Origin: G965276765 sp965276765
GTDB lineage: Bacteria > Actinomycetota > Acidimicrobiia > Acidimicrobiales > Palsa-688
DNA length: 64,000 bases
Assembly (NCBI GenBank): GCA_965276765.1
Contig: OZ255627.1
Location: 2,108,001-2,172,000 of the forward strand
Direction: 5' to 3'
Below are positions 41,541-49,132 of this stretch, one piece after another (the stretch's first letter is position 1; each line of letters opens with the position of its first letter). The position numbers and the translations under genes were made by a program. The notes under the pieces are model-generated. The model did not search any database. It worked only from the letters and a program-made list of their open reading frames with translations, and was not told where the DNA came from.

Positions 41541-43340
41541 TCATCGCGCCGAGTCGAATTGGGCACGGGCCCGAGCGGCGATTTTCGCAGCGCTCGCCCG
41601 GTCGGCCGTCGACTGGGTCACCACCTCGGAGAGCCGCTGGCTTCCCGTACAAAACCCCCAGCAGCCAAAGATGAGCGGGCGGGCGCCGACGAAGGCAGGA
41701 AGGCGGTCGAGCTCTTCGGGTTCGGGATGGACATGGGAGCGGTAGGCGGAGACGACGGCGTCGACGCATCGAGGGCTTTTCCCGCCTGCCACCCAGAGCA
41801 GGAATCCGAGGGAAGCGACACGGGGTCCTGTCCCAGCACCGGTCCAGTCCACGACCACCATGTCGCCGCGCGGAGAGGCGATGACATTGGGAGGCACGAA
41901 GTCGGGATGGACCGGGGCGTGCGGCAGGTCGTGGCCATCGTCGGCTTGCACCAGCTCGTCGCGCAACACCCGGTGCAGCGGCCGCTCGGCCACCTGGACC
42001 CGTGGCTCGGCATCATCGAGGAGCGAGACGGCGGCGGCGATCTCCTCTCGTGGGCCACCGTGGAAGGCCAGGTGGTGCCAGGCCCCACCGGGGCGCGCCC
42101 AGGCTCCCGGGCTCGCCGGCAGGGTGTGGAGACGCCCGAGGAGGTCCCCGAGCCGGCGGAGGTTTGCCTCGGTCCCGACCGGGGTCTTGCCCGGGACGTA
42201 CTCGGTGACGACCACCGGCTGCCCGCAGTGTGTCGACACCGGGTCGGGGTGGGCGCAGCGCTCGGCGGGGAAGTCGCTCCGCTCGAGGGTTTGGAGGATC
42301 TCGGCGTCTCCCTGCGCCGACTCGACCGGTCGACTCGCAGGAAACACCCGCGCGACCCAACTCGGGCCGTCATCCCGCTCGACATGGAATACGCCGACAT
42401 CGAGCTCCCGTAGCCGGGACACGGCGATGCCATAGGTGCCCCGGAGATGGTCGGGGAGGTCGTCGATGCCCGAGCGATGGAAAGTCCCCTCCATGTAGGT
42501 TCCCATCCGGCTCGCCGTCGGGGTCCGATCGGCATCCGGCACCCAGCTCGGAGCGGCGACGACGAACCCGGCGCGCCGAGCTCGCTCTGATAGGTCGACG
42601 GGGCGCCACCGGGTGGCGGTGAGCAGCTCGCTCGCGTCGTCGGACGTAAGGGCGGGGCGCGCCGGCTCGCCGACGGCGGCGACGCTTGCTTGGAACCGAG
42701 CGCGGCTCGCTGACCGATCCGGCGAGGTCCCCGCGGTCGACAGCGAAAGGGCCAGCCGGGTCCCGACGGTCGCCAGTGACCGGAGCTCACCCAGGAGTCG
42801 TTCGAGCACCGTACGGTCGAGGTAGACGGCCACCCCCTCGCACACGATGAGCGAGAGGGCATCGGGCTCGAAGCCGCTCTCGACCAGGGTCGACTCGAGC
42901 CCGGCATGGGTGAGGTCGGTGGCGACGAAGGTGATGTGCGGGGTGTCGATGCCGAGGCGCTCGAGGCGGGCCCGCTTGTCGCCCTGGGTGTCGGGGTGAT
43001 CCACCTCCCACCAGCGCACTCCCGGCTTGGCGTAGCGCAGCGCCCGCCCGTCGTACCCCGCTCCGACGGCGATGACCTGAGCGACGTGGCGTTCCAAGGC
43101 ATTTATCACGACCCGGTCGAAGAACGACGTCCGGCCCCGCAGGTACCGGGCCATGTTCTCACTGCCCCCTGTGCCCTCACTCGGTTCCGAAGGCGCCGGC
43201 CGAGGTGGGGCCGAGCTGGCCACGTCGAGTGCCAACCGCTCATCCGCCGACGGGTCACCGAACGGTGCCGGCAGGCGGTCGAAGCCGAGACGAGCCGCCG
43301 CAACCCGTTGGGCGGTGATGGACGGCATCCCCTCACGCAT
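41541..43340 (-). CDS. SAM-methyltransferase / APH-like kinase fusion protein
   Basis: 599 residues. Residues about 1-285: class I methyltransferase of the leucine-carboxyl-methyltransferase-like/TIGR00027 type (VIAVGAGYDGRALRYAKPG, WWEVDHPDTQ, LIVCEGVAVYLD). Residues about 320-599: phosphotransferase fold with DVGVFHVERDDG, VVVTEYVPGK, catalytic HPDFVPPNV and metal-binding VVDWTGAGTGP. Both active sites look intact. The start at 43340 overlaps the MarR stop by 8 bp. The fusion might modify a small molecule twice, for example as detoxification under MarR control. Confidence 0.8.
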   Translation of the reverse strand: MREGMPSITAQRVAAARLGFDRLPAPFGDPSADERLALDVASSAPPRPAPSEPSEGTGGSENMARYLRGRTSFFDRVVINALERHVAQVIAVGAGYDGRALRYAKPGVRWWEVDHPDTQGDKRARLERLGIDTPHITFVATDLTHAGLESTLVESGFEPDALSLIVCEGVAVYLDRTVLERLLGELRSLATVGTRLALSLSTAGTSPDRSASRARFQASVAAVGEPARPALTSDDASELLTATRWRPVDLSERARRAGFVVAAPSWVPDADRTPTASRMGTYMEGTFHRSGIDDLPDHLRGTYGIAVSRLRELDVGVFHVERDDGPSWVARVFPASRPVESAQGDAEILQTLERSDFPAERCAHPDPVSTHCGQPVVVTEYVPGKTPVGTEANLRRLGDLLGRLHTLPASPGAWARPGGAWHHLAFHGGPREEIAAAVSLLDDAEPRVQVAERPLHRVLRDELVQADDGHDLPHAPVHPDFVPPNVIASPRGDMVVVDWTGAGTGPRVASLGFLLWVAGGKSPRCVDAVVSAYRSHVHPEPEELDRLPAFVGARPLIFGCWGFCTGSQRLSEVVTQSTADRASAAKIAARARAQFDSAR

Positions 43341-43785
43341 CGGAGCGCCTTCCAGGCCCGAGGGATGCCAGGGTCGCGCGGGTATGCACCACGTACTCCT
43401 GACCCACCTGCGCGACCAGCTTGGCGTCGACGGCATCGACGGCCGAGCGGATCACGGCGGCGGCGGCCTCTCCTCGCTCGGTAAGGGCGATCGTCAGCCG
43501 CCTGCGGTCCTCGGGGTCGACCGATCGGTCCAGGTAACCCCGCGTGACCAAGGTGTCAACGAGCTGCCCGGCGGCCTGCTTGGACACCCCCAAACCCTGG
43601 ATGATGTCGCTCAGCGGTGCGCCGGTACGGGCGATCGCACCGATCACGTAGCTGCCGTTGCGAGGCACGTCGTCGCAGCCGACTTCGGCCAGCGCCTCCC
43701 GGATCGCCCATCCGTAGGCGGTCCGAGCCGTCCGTAGGAGCGCCGGCAGCGACACCACCTCTGACCAGTCCTTCGCTTCGCTCAT
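43333..43785 (-). CDS. MarR-family regulator
   Basis: 150 residues. Winged-helix core with APLSDIIQGLGVSKQAAGQLVDTL and DPEDRRRLTIALTERG wing. First gene of the operon with the methyltransferase-kinase fusion. A perfect 9-bp-arm inverted repeat sits 30 bp upstream and is probably its operator. Confidence 0.88.
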   Translation of the reverse strand: MSEAKDWSEVVSLPALLRTARTAYGWAIREALAEVGCDDVPRNGSYVIGAIARTGAPLSDIIQGLGVSKQAAGQLVDTLVTRGYLDRSVDPEDRRRLTIALTERGEAAAAVIRSAVDAVDAKLVAQVGQEYVVHTRATLASLGPGRRSDA

Positions 43786-43814
43786 GACGCTTCAGGATAA
43801 AGACAAGAGTCAGA

Positions 43815-43835
43815 ACAGTCAATAAGATTGACTGT
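43815..43835. promoter_or_regulatory. Probable MarR operator
   Basis: ACAGTCAAT-AAG-ATTGACTGT, a perfect inverted repeat with 3-bp centre, lies 30 bp upstream of the MarR start in an AT-rich stretch. Size and symmetry suit a MarR dimer. Confidence 0.6.
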
Positions 43836-43878
43836 AAAGCCATCTCGGCGCACCCGGCAGCGGTGGTCGGGGCCGTTG

Positions 43879-43902
43879 ATATGCAGCCACTTGGCTGCAT
43901 AT
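43879..43902. promoter_or_regulatory. Probable ArsR-type operator
   Basis: ATATGCAGCC-ACTT-GGCTGCATAT is a perfect 24-bp inverted repeat, 43 bp upstream of the ArsR-SRPBCC gene. A half-like TGCAGCC recurs at about 43911-43917. It suggests autoregulation. Confidence 0.6.
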
Positions 43903-43944
43903 AGTTGCTGTGCAGCCGTGAAGCGGCACATCGGAGGTTGCAGG

Positions 43945-44802
43945 ATGGGCGAAGGGCCGAATGGGACGGAGGCGCCCGGGGACGACGAGGTCTTCAAGGC
44001 GTTGGCCGACCCAAGTCGGCGTCGTCTCCTCGACGACCTGAACGCCAGCAACGGACAGAGCCTGAGGGAGCTTGGCGGTGGCCTCGTGATGGCCCGTCAG
44101 TCGGTCAGCAAGCACCTGGCCGTCTTGGAGGCAGCCAACCTGGTGGCCACGAGATGGCGCGGGCGAGAGAAGTTGCACTTCCTCAACGCCGCTCCGATCA
44201 ACGCCATCTCCGAGCGGTGGATCAAGCGGTACGACCGCGAGCGGGTGCACGCACTAGCCGACCTGAAAACAGCATTGGAGCAAGAACCGATGACCGACAC
44301 CGTGCTCGTCTACACGACCTACATCAAGACAACCCCGGAGAGACTCTGGCAAGCCCTGACCGATCCGGTCTTCACCCGGCGGTACTGGGGCGTCACCTTC
44401 CAGTCGGATTGGAAGACAGGGTCCCCGATGACCTGGGAGCAGGCGGGCGTCACCGTCAGCGATCCCGCCCAGGTCGTCATCGAATCCGAGCCGTATCGCC
44501 GCCTTGCCTACTCGTGGCACACCCTTACCCCCGAGATGGCCGAGGCCTTCCACTTCAGCGAGGAGTTCCGTGCCGCCGTGGCGAGCGAGCGGCGGTCCAA
44601 GGTCACCTTCGACATCGAGCCGCTCGGTCAGATGGTCAAGCTCACCGTCGTCCACGACGAGTTCCCACCCGGCAGCAAGGTCCTCGAAAGCGTCAGGGCC
44701 GGGTGGCCGGCGATCCTCGCCAACCTCAAGACCCTCATGGAGACCGGCGAGACGCTCCCCGTCCCCGAGGCTCGAGCCGATGCGGCGCCGGCGGGTTCTT
44801 GA
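43945..44802 (+). CDS. ArsR-type HTH fused to an SRPBCC (AHSA1-like) domain
   Basis: 285 residues. N-terminal ArsR winged helix (EVFKALADPSRRRLLDDL, MARQSVSKHLAVLEAANLV) without obvious metal-binding Cys. C-terminal START/AHSA1-like domain (TYIKTTPERLWQALTDPVFT, RRYWGVTF, GPGWPAILANLKTLME-like helix) able to hold a hydrophobic ligand. In many Actinobacteria these are two adjacent genes; here they are one frame, suggesting direct ligand sensing by the repressor. The in-frame ATG at the junction (MTDTVLVYTTY) could allow internal initiation. Confidence 0.85.
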   Translation: MGEGPNGTEAPGDDEVFKALADPSRRRLLDDLNASNGQSLRELGGGLVMARQSVSKHLAVLEAANLVATRWRGREKLHFLNAAPINAISERWIKRYDRERVHALADLKTALEQEPMTDTVLVYTTYIKTTPERLWQALTDPVFTRRYWGVTFQSDWKTGSPMTWEQAGVTVSDPAQVVIESEPYRRLAYSWHTLTPEMAEAFHFSEEFRAAVASERRSKVTFDIEPLGQMVKLTVVHDEFPPGSKVLESVRAGWPAILANLKTLMETGETLPVPEARADAAPAGS

Positions 44803-44876
44803 GCGGCCGATCAACCTCAAATGGTGAACTTCATCGTGATCACCGTCCGTCGCTGCGATGCGCTGAGCGTGAAGCC

Positions 44877-45440
44877 ATGCTGATCTACTCGATGAGCGTC
44901 TCGGTGGACGGCTTTATCGCCGACCGCGAGGGCGCGTTCGGCTGGACGGCCCCGAGCGAGGAGCAGTTTCGTTTCCACATCGCGCAGACACGCGAGCTCG
45001 GCGGCTATCTGTGCGGCCGCAGGCTCTACGAGACCATGCTGGCGTGGGAGACGGATCCGTCGATGCGAGAAAACGAGCTCGGGGCCGCGTTCGCCGACGT
45101 CTGGTGCGCTCTCCCGAAGGTCGTCTTCAGCCGCACGCTCGACAGCGTTCATGGCAACGCCCGCCTCGCCGATGCGTCGGTGGCCGAGGAGGTCGCTGCG
45201 GCCCTCGACGCGACCGACAACGACGTCTCGATCGGCGGCGCCGGCCTGGCCGCGGCAGCGATCGAGCTCGGCCTCGTCGACGAGCTGCGCATGTTCCGCA
45301 ATCCGGTCGTCGTCGGTGGCGGCACGCCCTTCCTGCCGCCGGTCACCGAAGACGTTCCGCTCAACCTGGTCGAGACCACGACGTTCGGCTCGCGCGTGAT
45401 CTACGAGCGCTACGGGCGCGCCCGCGATGAGTCGGACTGA
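44877..45440 (+). CDS. DHFR/RibD-C-like reductase
   Basis: 187 residues. LIYSMSVSVDGFIADREGAF, GRRLYETMLAWE and VSIGGAGLAAAAIELGLVDE are the NADPH- and substrate-binding landmarks of the RibD C-terminal/dihydrofolate-reductase-like family. It begins 74 bp after the ArsR-SRPBCC gene and is probably regulated by it. Substrate unknown. Confidence 0.85.
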   Translation: MLIYSMSVSVDGFIADREGAFGWTAPSEEQFRFHIAQTRELGGYLCGRRLYETMLAWETDPSMRENELGAAFADVWCALPKVVFSRTLDSVHGNARLADASVAEEVAAALDATDNDVSIGGAGLAAAAIELGLVDELRMFRNPVVVGGGTPFLPPVTEDVPLNLVETTTFGSRVIYERYGRARDESD

Positions 45441-45585
45441 CACCGCCGTCCGAGTCATCAGCGCATCGCCGGACCGGGTATTCGCCGCGTTGACCGACTC
45501 CGACGTGGTCGACGCCATGGGAGGTCACCCCTTCGACGCCCGATCACGCGTCGACTCCGAGGTGTTCGACGCACTCGACGCCTGA
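45427..45585 (+). pseudogene. Truncated SRPBCC-domain remnant
   Basis: 52 codons from an ATG overlapping the reductase end: RTDTAVRVISASPDRVFAAL is the start of an AHSA1-like domain, but after VVDAMGG the frame passes straight to HPFDARSRVDSEVFDALDA and stops, about 100 residues short of a full domain. Probably an internal deletion next to tRNA-Ser(GGA); a functional mini-protein is less likely. Confidence 0.6.
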
Positions 45586-45618
45586 GGCGCCTGAGGCGCA
45601 GAGGGCTCTGATCCCAGG

Positions 45619-45647
45619 AGCCCGGCTCGCTCTGCTCGAGCCGGGCC
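45619..45647. terminator. Strong hairpin between converging transcripts
   Basis: GCCCGGCTCG-N7-CGAGCCGGGC is a perfect 10-bp stem (45620-45629 with 45637-45646). It lies 12 bases beyond the 3' end of tRNA-Ser(GGA) and after the reductase operon, so it can serve both strands. No T-run follows. Confidence 0.6.
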
Positions 45648-45658
45648 CCCTGCTGCAG

Positions 45659-45743
45659 CGGAGAGGGTGGGATTTGAACCCACGGTCCCGTGAAGGACAC
45701 ACGATTTCCAGTCGTGCCGATTCGGCCGCTCTCGCACCCCTCC
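45659..45743 (-). tRNA. tRNA-Ser (anticodon GGA)
   Basis: Minus strand: acceptor GGAGGGG pairs with CCTCTCC (one G-T), discriminator G, anticodon loop CTGGAAA (anticodon GGA), long variable arm, T-arm GGTTCAAATCC. Divergent from the SRP RNA and dnaX. Its 3' side holds the regulator/reductase genes. Confidence 0.95.
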
Positions 45744-45780
45744 TCGGGTTGCGGGCTGACACGCTATCGTGTTGGGCGGA

Positions 45781-45916
45781 GGCTCGGAGCCGGGCGCGGC
45801 GGTCGGGTCCTGCGCAACGATGCACCGTGAACCGGGTCAGGGCCTGACGGCAGCAGCTCTCAGCGGATCGCACCGTGTGCCGCAGATCGCCTGACCGTCG
45901 CGCCGGACTCCGAGCC
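45781..45916 (+). ncRNA. ffs: Signal recognition particle RNA (4.5S-type)
   Basis: The Ffh-binding domain IV is recognisable: GTGAACCGGGTCAGG, apical stem GCC-TGAC-GGC, then AGCAGC. The tetraloop is UGAC, of the URRC class that can replace GGAA. A long terminal helix closes it: GGCTCGGAG (45781-45789) pairs perfectly with CTCCGAGCC (45908-45916), continued by CCGG/GCGCG and GGTC/GACC. It lies just upstream of dnaX, as in other Actinobacteria. Exact ends may differ by a few bases. Confidence 0.85.
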
Positions 45917-45980
45917 TGTCGCCGGCCTGGTGCCGTCTCGACCCCTGTGTGGCGTCACCACCCTGTCGTAGGGTGCTTCC

Positions 45981-48083
45981 GTGGTCGAAGTCCCCGAGCC
46001 CTCCTCCGTCCCAGAGCATCGAGCGGCCCCCGATCCGGTCGAAGAGCCCTACCGGTCCCTCTACCGCCGCTACCGGCCCCAGCGCTTCGATGAGGTACGC
46101 GGGCAGGACCACGTCACGCGGGCCCTGCGCAACGCCGTCCGCGAGGAGAAGGTGGCCCACGCCTACCTTTTCAGCGGCCCACGCGGGACGGGCAAGACGT
46201 CGACTGCCCGGATCCTGGCGATGGCCCTCAACTGCGAGCACCCCGCCGACGGCGAACCCGACGGGACGTGCCCGTCTTGCACCGAGATCCGCCGCGGCGC
46301 GTCCGTCGACGTGCACGAGCTCGATGCCGCATCCAACCGCAAGCTCGACGAGATGCGCGAGCTGCTTTCGCGTGTCGCCCTCGGTACCACCGGTCGCTGG
46401 AAGGTCTACATCGTCGACGAGGTGCATCAGCTCACATCCGACGCCGCCAGCGCCCTGCTGAAGACGCTGGAGGAGCCGCCCGGCCACGTCGTGTTCGTCC
46501 TGGCGACCACGGACCCGCAGAAGGTCCTCCCGACCATAAGGAGCAGGACCCAGCATTTCGAGTTCCGCCTTCTCGGTGCGGAGGTGCTCGGTCGCCTCCT
46601 GACCGACGTCAACCACAAGGCCGCTCTCGGGTTGCCCCCCGAGGCCATCGACCTCGTTGTCCGCCGAGGCCACGGTTCGGCGCGCGACGCCCTTTCCGTG
46701 CTCGACCAGGTTGCCGCTGCCGGTGATGTGGAAGACGAGGCGGGGGTCGTCGGTGGGATCGTCGATGCCCTCGCCGACCGCGATCCCGGCCGGGTGTTGA
46801 CCGGAGTGGCCGAAGCCATATCGGCGGGGCGTGACCCGAGGCGGCTGGCCATCGACCTGCTCGAGCAACTGCGCAATGGATTCCTCGCGACCCAGGCGAG
46901 GAGCCTCGTGCTGCTTCCCGACGATGCCGTCGCCGAGGTCGAAGAGCAGGCCAGGCGTCTTGGTCTCGCCGGCGTGGTAAGGGCGCTCGAGGTCGTCGGT
47001 CAGGCCGGCGTCGACATGCGAGAGGCCATCGACCCCCGGGTGACGCTCGAAGCCGCCCTCGTCCGCCTGGCTGCTCCAGAGATCACCGGTGAGGTGAGCG
47101 GTCTCCTCGAGCGAATCGAGCGCCTCGAGCATCAACTCGTGGCCCTTTCGGCGCCGCCGAGGCAGGGGCCACGGGAGGGACGACCAGAGGGCGATGGCCG
47201 CCACGTTGCGCCCCCGGCCCCGCCGCCGCCGATGCCGGGCCGGCAGGGTCCCCCCACGCCACAAGGAGCTCGAGCATCGAGCCCTGGCCCGGCGCCGAGG
47301 GCCGCCCTCGGCGCGCACCGGCAGCGTCCGCCGGCGGAGGGCGTGGGCCCGGAGGCCGGGTCGGGGCCGGGCTCACCGCCTCCGCCGAGAGGGACCGCTG
47401 GCGGGCCGCCGGCGCCCCCCGGCGGACGCGTGGCTGAGGCGCCGGCCCGACCCGGCCCACCTACCCCTTCGGCCGCAGCGGCCCCGACGAAGCCGGAGGG
47501 TCCCCACCCGGATCCGGCGCCCGCCCCATCCGGTCCGCAGGCAGCTCCATCCGGTCCGCAGGCAGGTCCGTCCGGTCCGCAGGCAGGTCCGTCCGGTCCG
47601 CAGGCAGGTCCATCCGGTCCGCAGGCGGCTCCGGGCGGTCTACGGGCGGCTCCGGGCGGTCCACAGCCCGCGCCATCCGACCCGTCACTTGGCCCGAACC
47701 GCGACGAGCTCACCAAGGCGTGGGGAGACCGGGTGCTGCCCGGTCTGCGGCCGGCTCTCAAGGCGTACATCGCCGCCGGCCGTTTCGTCGCATCCGACGA
47801 CGGCCCGGTGTACGCACTGCCCGATCGGGGCCTCCTCACGAGGGCTCTCCCCCTCCAGCCGGAGATCGAGGCCGCCCTCAGCGCCCACTTCGGCCGACCC
47901 GTGACGATCCGACTCGTCGTCGACGGTCAAGCGGCGCCGGCACGCCCCGAGGAGGCCGCACGCGACGCCGACGAAGACACTGCCTGGGACCTCGATGACC
48001 TCCAAGACGCCGGCCCGGCGGTAGCCTCCCCCGAGCAGCGCCTCTTGGAAGCCTTTCCTGGCGCCGAGGAGGTGACGCCATGA
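45981..48083 (+). CDS. dnaX: DNA polymerase III subunit gamma/tau
   Basis: 700 residues; clamp-loader ATPase. SLYRRYRPQRFDEVRGQDHV, Walker A GPRGTGKTSTAR, a zinc module (CEHPADGEPDGTCPSC), Walker B VYIVDEVHQL and sensor LATTDPQKV. The tau-specific C-terminus is very long and Pro/Gly/Ala-rich, with 7-residue repeats at 47529-47675, then a conserved final domain (WGDRVLPGLRPALKAYIAAG). GTG start. Overlaps ybaB by ATGA. Confidence 0.95.
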   Translation: MVEVPEPSSVPEHRAAPDPVEEPYRSLYRRYRPQRFDEVRGQDHVTRALRNAVREEKVAHAYLFSGPRGTGKTSTARILAMALNCEHPADGEPDGTCPSCTEIRRGASVDVHELDAASNRKLDEMRELLSRVALGTTGRWKVYIVDEVHQLTSDAASALLKTLEEPPGHVVFVLATTDPQKVLPTIRSRTQHFEFRLLGAEVLGRLLTDVNHKAALGLPPEAIDLVVRRGHGSARDALSVLDQVAAAGDVEDEAGVVGGIVDALADRDPGRVLTGVAEAISAGRDPRRLAIDLLEQLRNGFLATQARSLVLLPDDAVAEVEEQARRLGLAGVVRALEVVGQAGVDMREAIDPRVTLEAALVRLAAPEITGEVSGLLERIERLEHQLVALSAPPRQGPREGRPEGDGRHVAPPAPPPPMPGRQGPPTPQGARASSPGPAPRAALGAHRQRPPAEGVGPEAGSGPGSPPPPRGTAGGPPAPPGGRVAEAPARPGPPTPSAAAAPTKPEGPHPDPAPAPSGPQAAPSGPQAGPSGPQAGPSGPQAGPSGPQAAPGGLRAAPGGPQPAPSDPSLGPNRDELTKAWGDRVLPGLRPALKAYIAAGRFVASDDGPVYALPDRGLLTRALPLQPEIEAALSAHFGRPVTIRLVVDGQAAPARPEEAARDADEDTAWDLDDLQDAGPAVASPEQRLLEAFPGAEEVTP
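47529..47675 (+). repeat. 21-bp tandem repeat in dnaX
   Basis: Seven in-frame units encoding SGPQAGP and variants; the first five are nearly identical (TCCGGTCCGCAGGCAGGTCC core), the last two diverged. Length divisible by three, so copy-number change keeps frame. It lies in the disordered linker of tau. Confidence 0.85.
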
Positions 48084-48415
48084 CGACCGACGACCCCGGG
48101 CCCGATATGGGGGGTCTGATGGCGCAGCTCGGCCAGATGCAGCAACACCTCAAAGCGGCCCAGGATGCGGCCACCTCGAGCGTGATCGAAGGGATCGCCG
48201 GTGGCGGCGCAGTCAAGGTCAGTGGCACGGGAGGCCTCGACGTGTCCTCCGTGCAGATCGATCCGAAGATCGTCGACCCGTCCGACATCGAGATGCTCCA
48301 GGACCTGGTTCTTGTCGCCGTGCGTGACCTGATCGAGCAGGCGCAGGCCCTCCAGAGTCAGGCCATCGGCGGCTTCGGGCTCGAGGGTGGCATCGAGGGG
48401 TTGCTCGGTACCTAG
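48080..48415 (+). CDS. ybaB: YbaB/EbfC-family nucleoid-associated protein
   Basis: 111 residues: MAQLGQMQQHLKAAQDAATS helix, VKVSGTGGLDVSSVQIDP strand and DLVLVAVRDLIEQAQALQSQ helix. A small dimeric DNA-binding protein nearly always between dnaX and recR. Its stop is directly followed by the recR ATG. Confidence 0.93.
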   Translation: MTTDDPGPDMGGLMAQLGQMQQHLKAAQDAATSSVIEGIAGGGAVKVSGTGGLDVSSVQIDPKIVDPSDIEMLQDLVLVAVRDLIEQAQALQSQAIGGFGLEGGIEGLLGT

Positions 48416-49132
48416 ATGTACGCCGGCGCGGTCCAGGATCTCATCGACGAGCTCGGACGTCTTCCCGGCGTGGGTCCCAAGTCGGCGCAGCGCATCGCCT
48501 TCCACCTCCTCAAGCTCCCCAACGAGGACGCGCTGCGCCTGGCCACGGCCATCAACGTGGTGAAGGCACGCGTGTCGTGGTGCCCGCGCTGCTTCAACGT
48601 GGCCGAGATGGACTCTCCGGTCGAGGCCCCTGGCGGCCCGCCGGGCCTGTCCGGAGCCGACCCGCCGGGCCTGTCCGGAGCCGACCAGCAGGGCCTGTCC
48701 GGAGCCGACCAGCAGAGCCCGTCCCGGACCGAGTGCGAGATCTGCCGTGATACCAGGCGGGATTCGACCGTCGTGTGCGTCGTCGAAGAACCCCGGGACG
48801 TCGTGGCGGTCGAGAAGACCAGGGAATACCGGGGTCGCTACCACGTCCTCCAGGGAGCGATGAGCCCGATCGACGGAATCGGGCCGGATCAGCTCAGGAT
48901 CAGGGAGCTGCTCGCCCGGATCGGGGCGGAGGGCATCATCGAGGTGATCCTCTGCACCAACCCCAACATCGAGGGCGAGGCGACCGCCCTGTACCTGGCT
49001 TCGCTCTTCAAGGACCTCCCCGTCCGCGTCACTCGGATCGCTTCCGGACTCCCCGTGGGCGGCGACCTCGAGTATGCCGACGAGCTGACGCTCGGCCGGG
49101 CCATCGAAGGCAGGCGGGAGGTGAGCGCCTAG
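48416..49132 (+). CDS. recR: Recombination mediator RecR with an expanded zinc finger
   Basis: 238 residues, longer than the usual 200 or so. N-terminal HhH (LGRLPGVGPKSAQRIAFHLL), zinc finger C56-x2-C59 ... C107-x2-C110, Toprim domain (VVCVVEEPRDVVAVEKTREY, LCTNPNIEGEATALYL). Works with RecF/RecO in gap repair. The loop between the two Cys pairs is 47 residues instead of about 8-12, filled by three PPGLSGAD-type repeats. All four Cys and the Toprim residues are kept, so it is likely functional. Confidence 0.93.
   Translation: MYAGAVQDLIDELGRLPGVGPKSAQRIAFHLLKLPNEDALRLATAINVVKARVSWCPRCFNVAEMDSPVEAPGGPPGLSGADPPGLSGADQQGLSGADQQSPSRTECEICRDTRRDSTVVCVVEEPRDVVAVEKTREYRGRYHVLQGAMSPIDGIGPDQLRIRELLARIGAEGIIEVILCTNPNIEGEATALYLASLFKDLPVRVTRIASGLPVGGDLEYADELTLGRAIEGRREVSA
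48638..48709 (+). repeat. 24-bp tandem repeat inside the recR zinc finger
   Basis: Three in-frame units encoding PPGLSGAD, PPGLSGAD and QQGLSGAD; a fourth begins QQSPS. The GGCCTGTCCGGAGCCGAC core is identical in all three, indicating recent expansion. Confidence 0.85.

Noticed and set aside
47529..47675. Regular repeats in dnaX as a possible CRISPR array
   Set aside because: Units are contiguous 21-mers without spacers, in frame, and encode a Pro/Gly linker.
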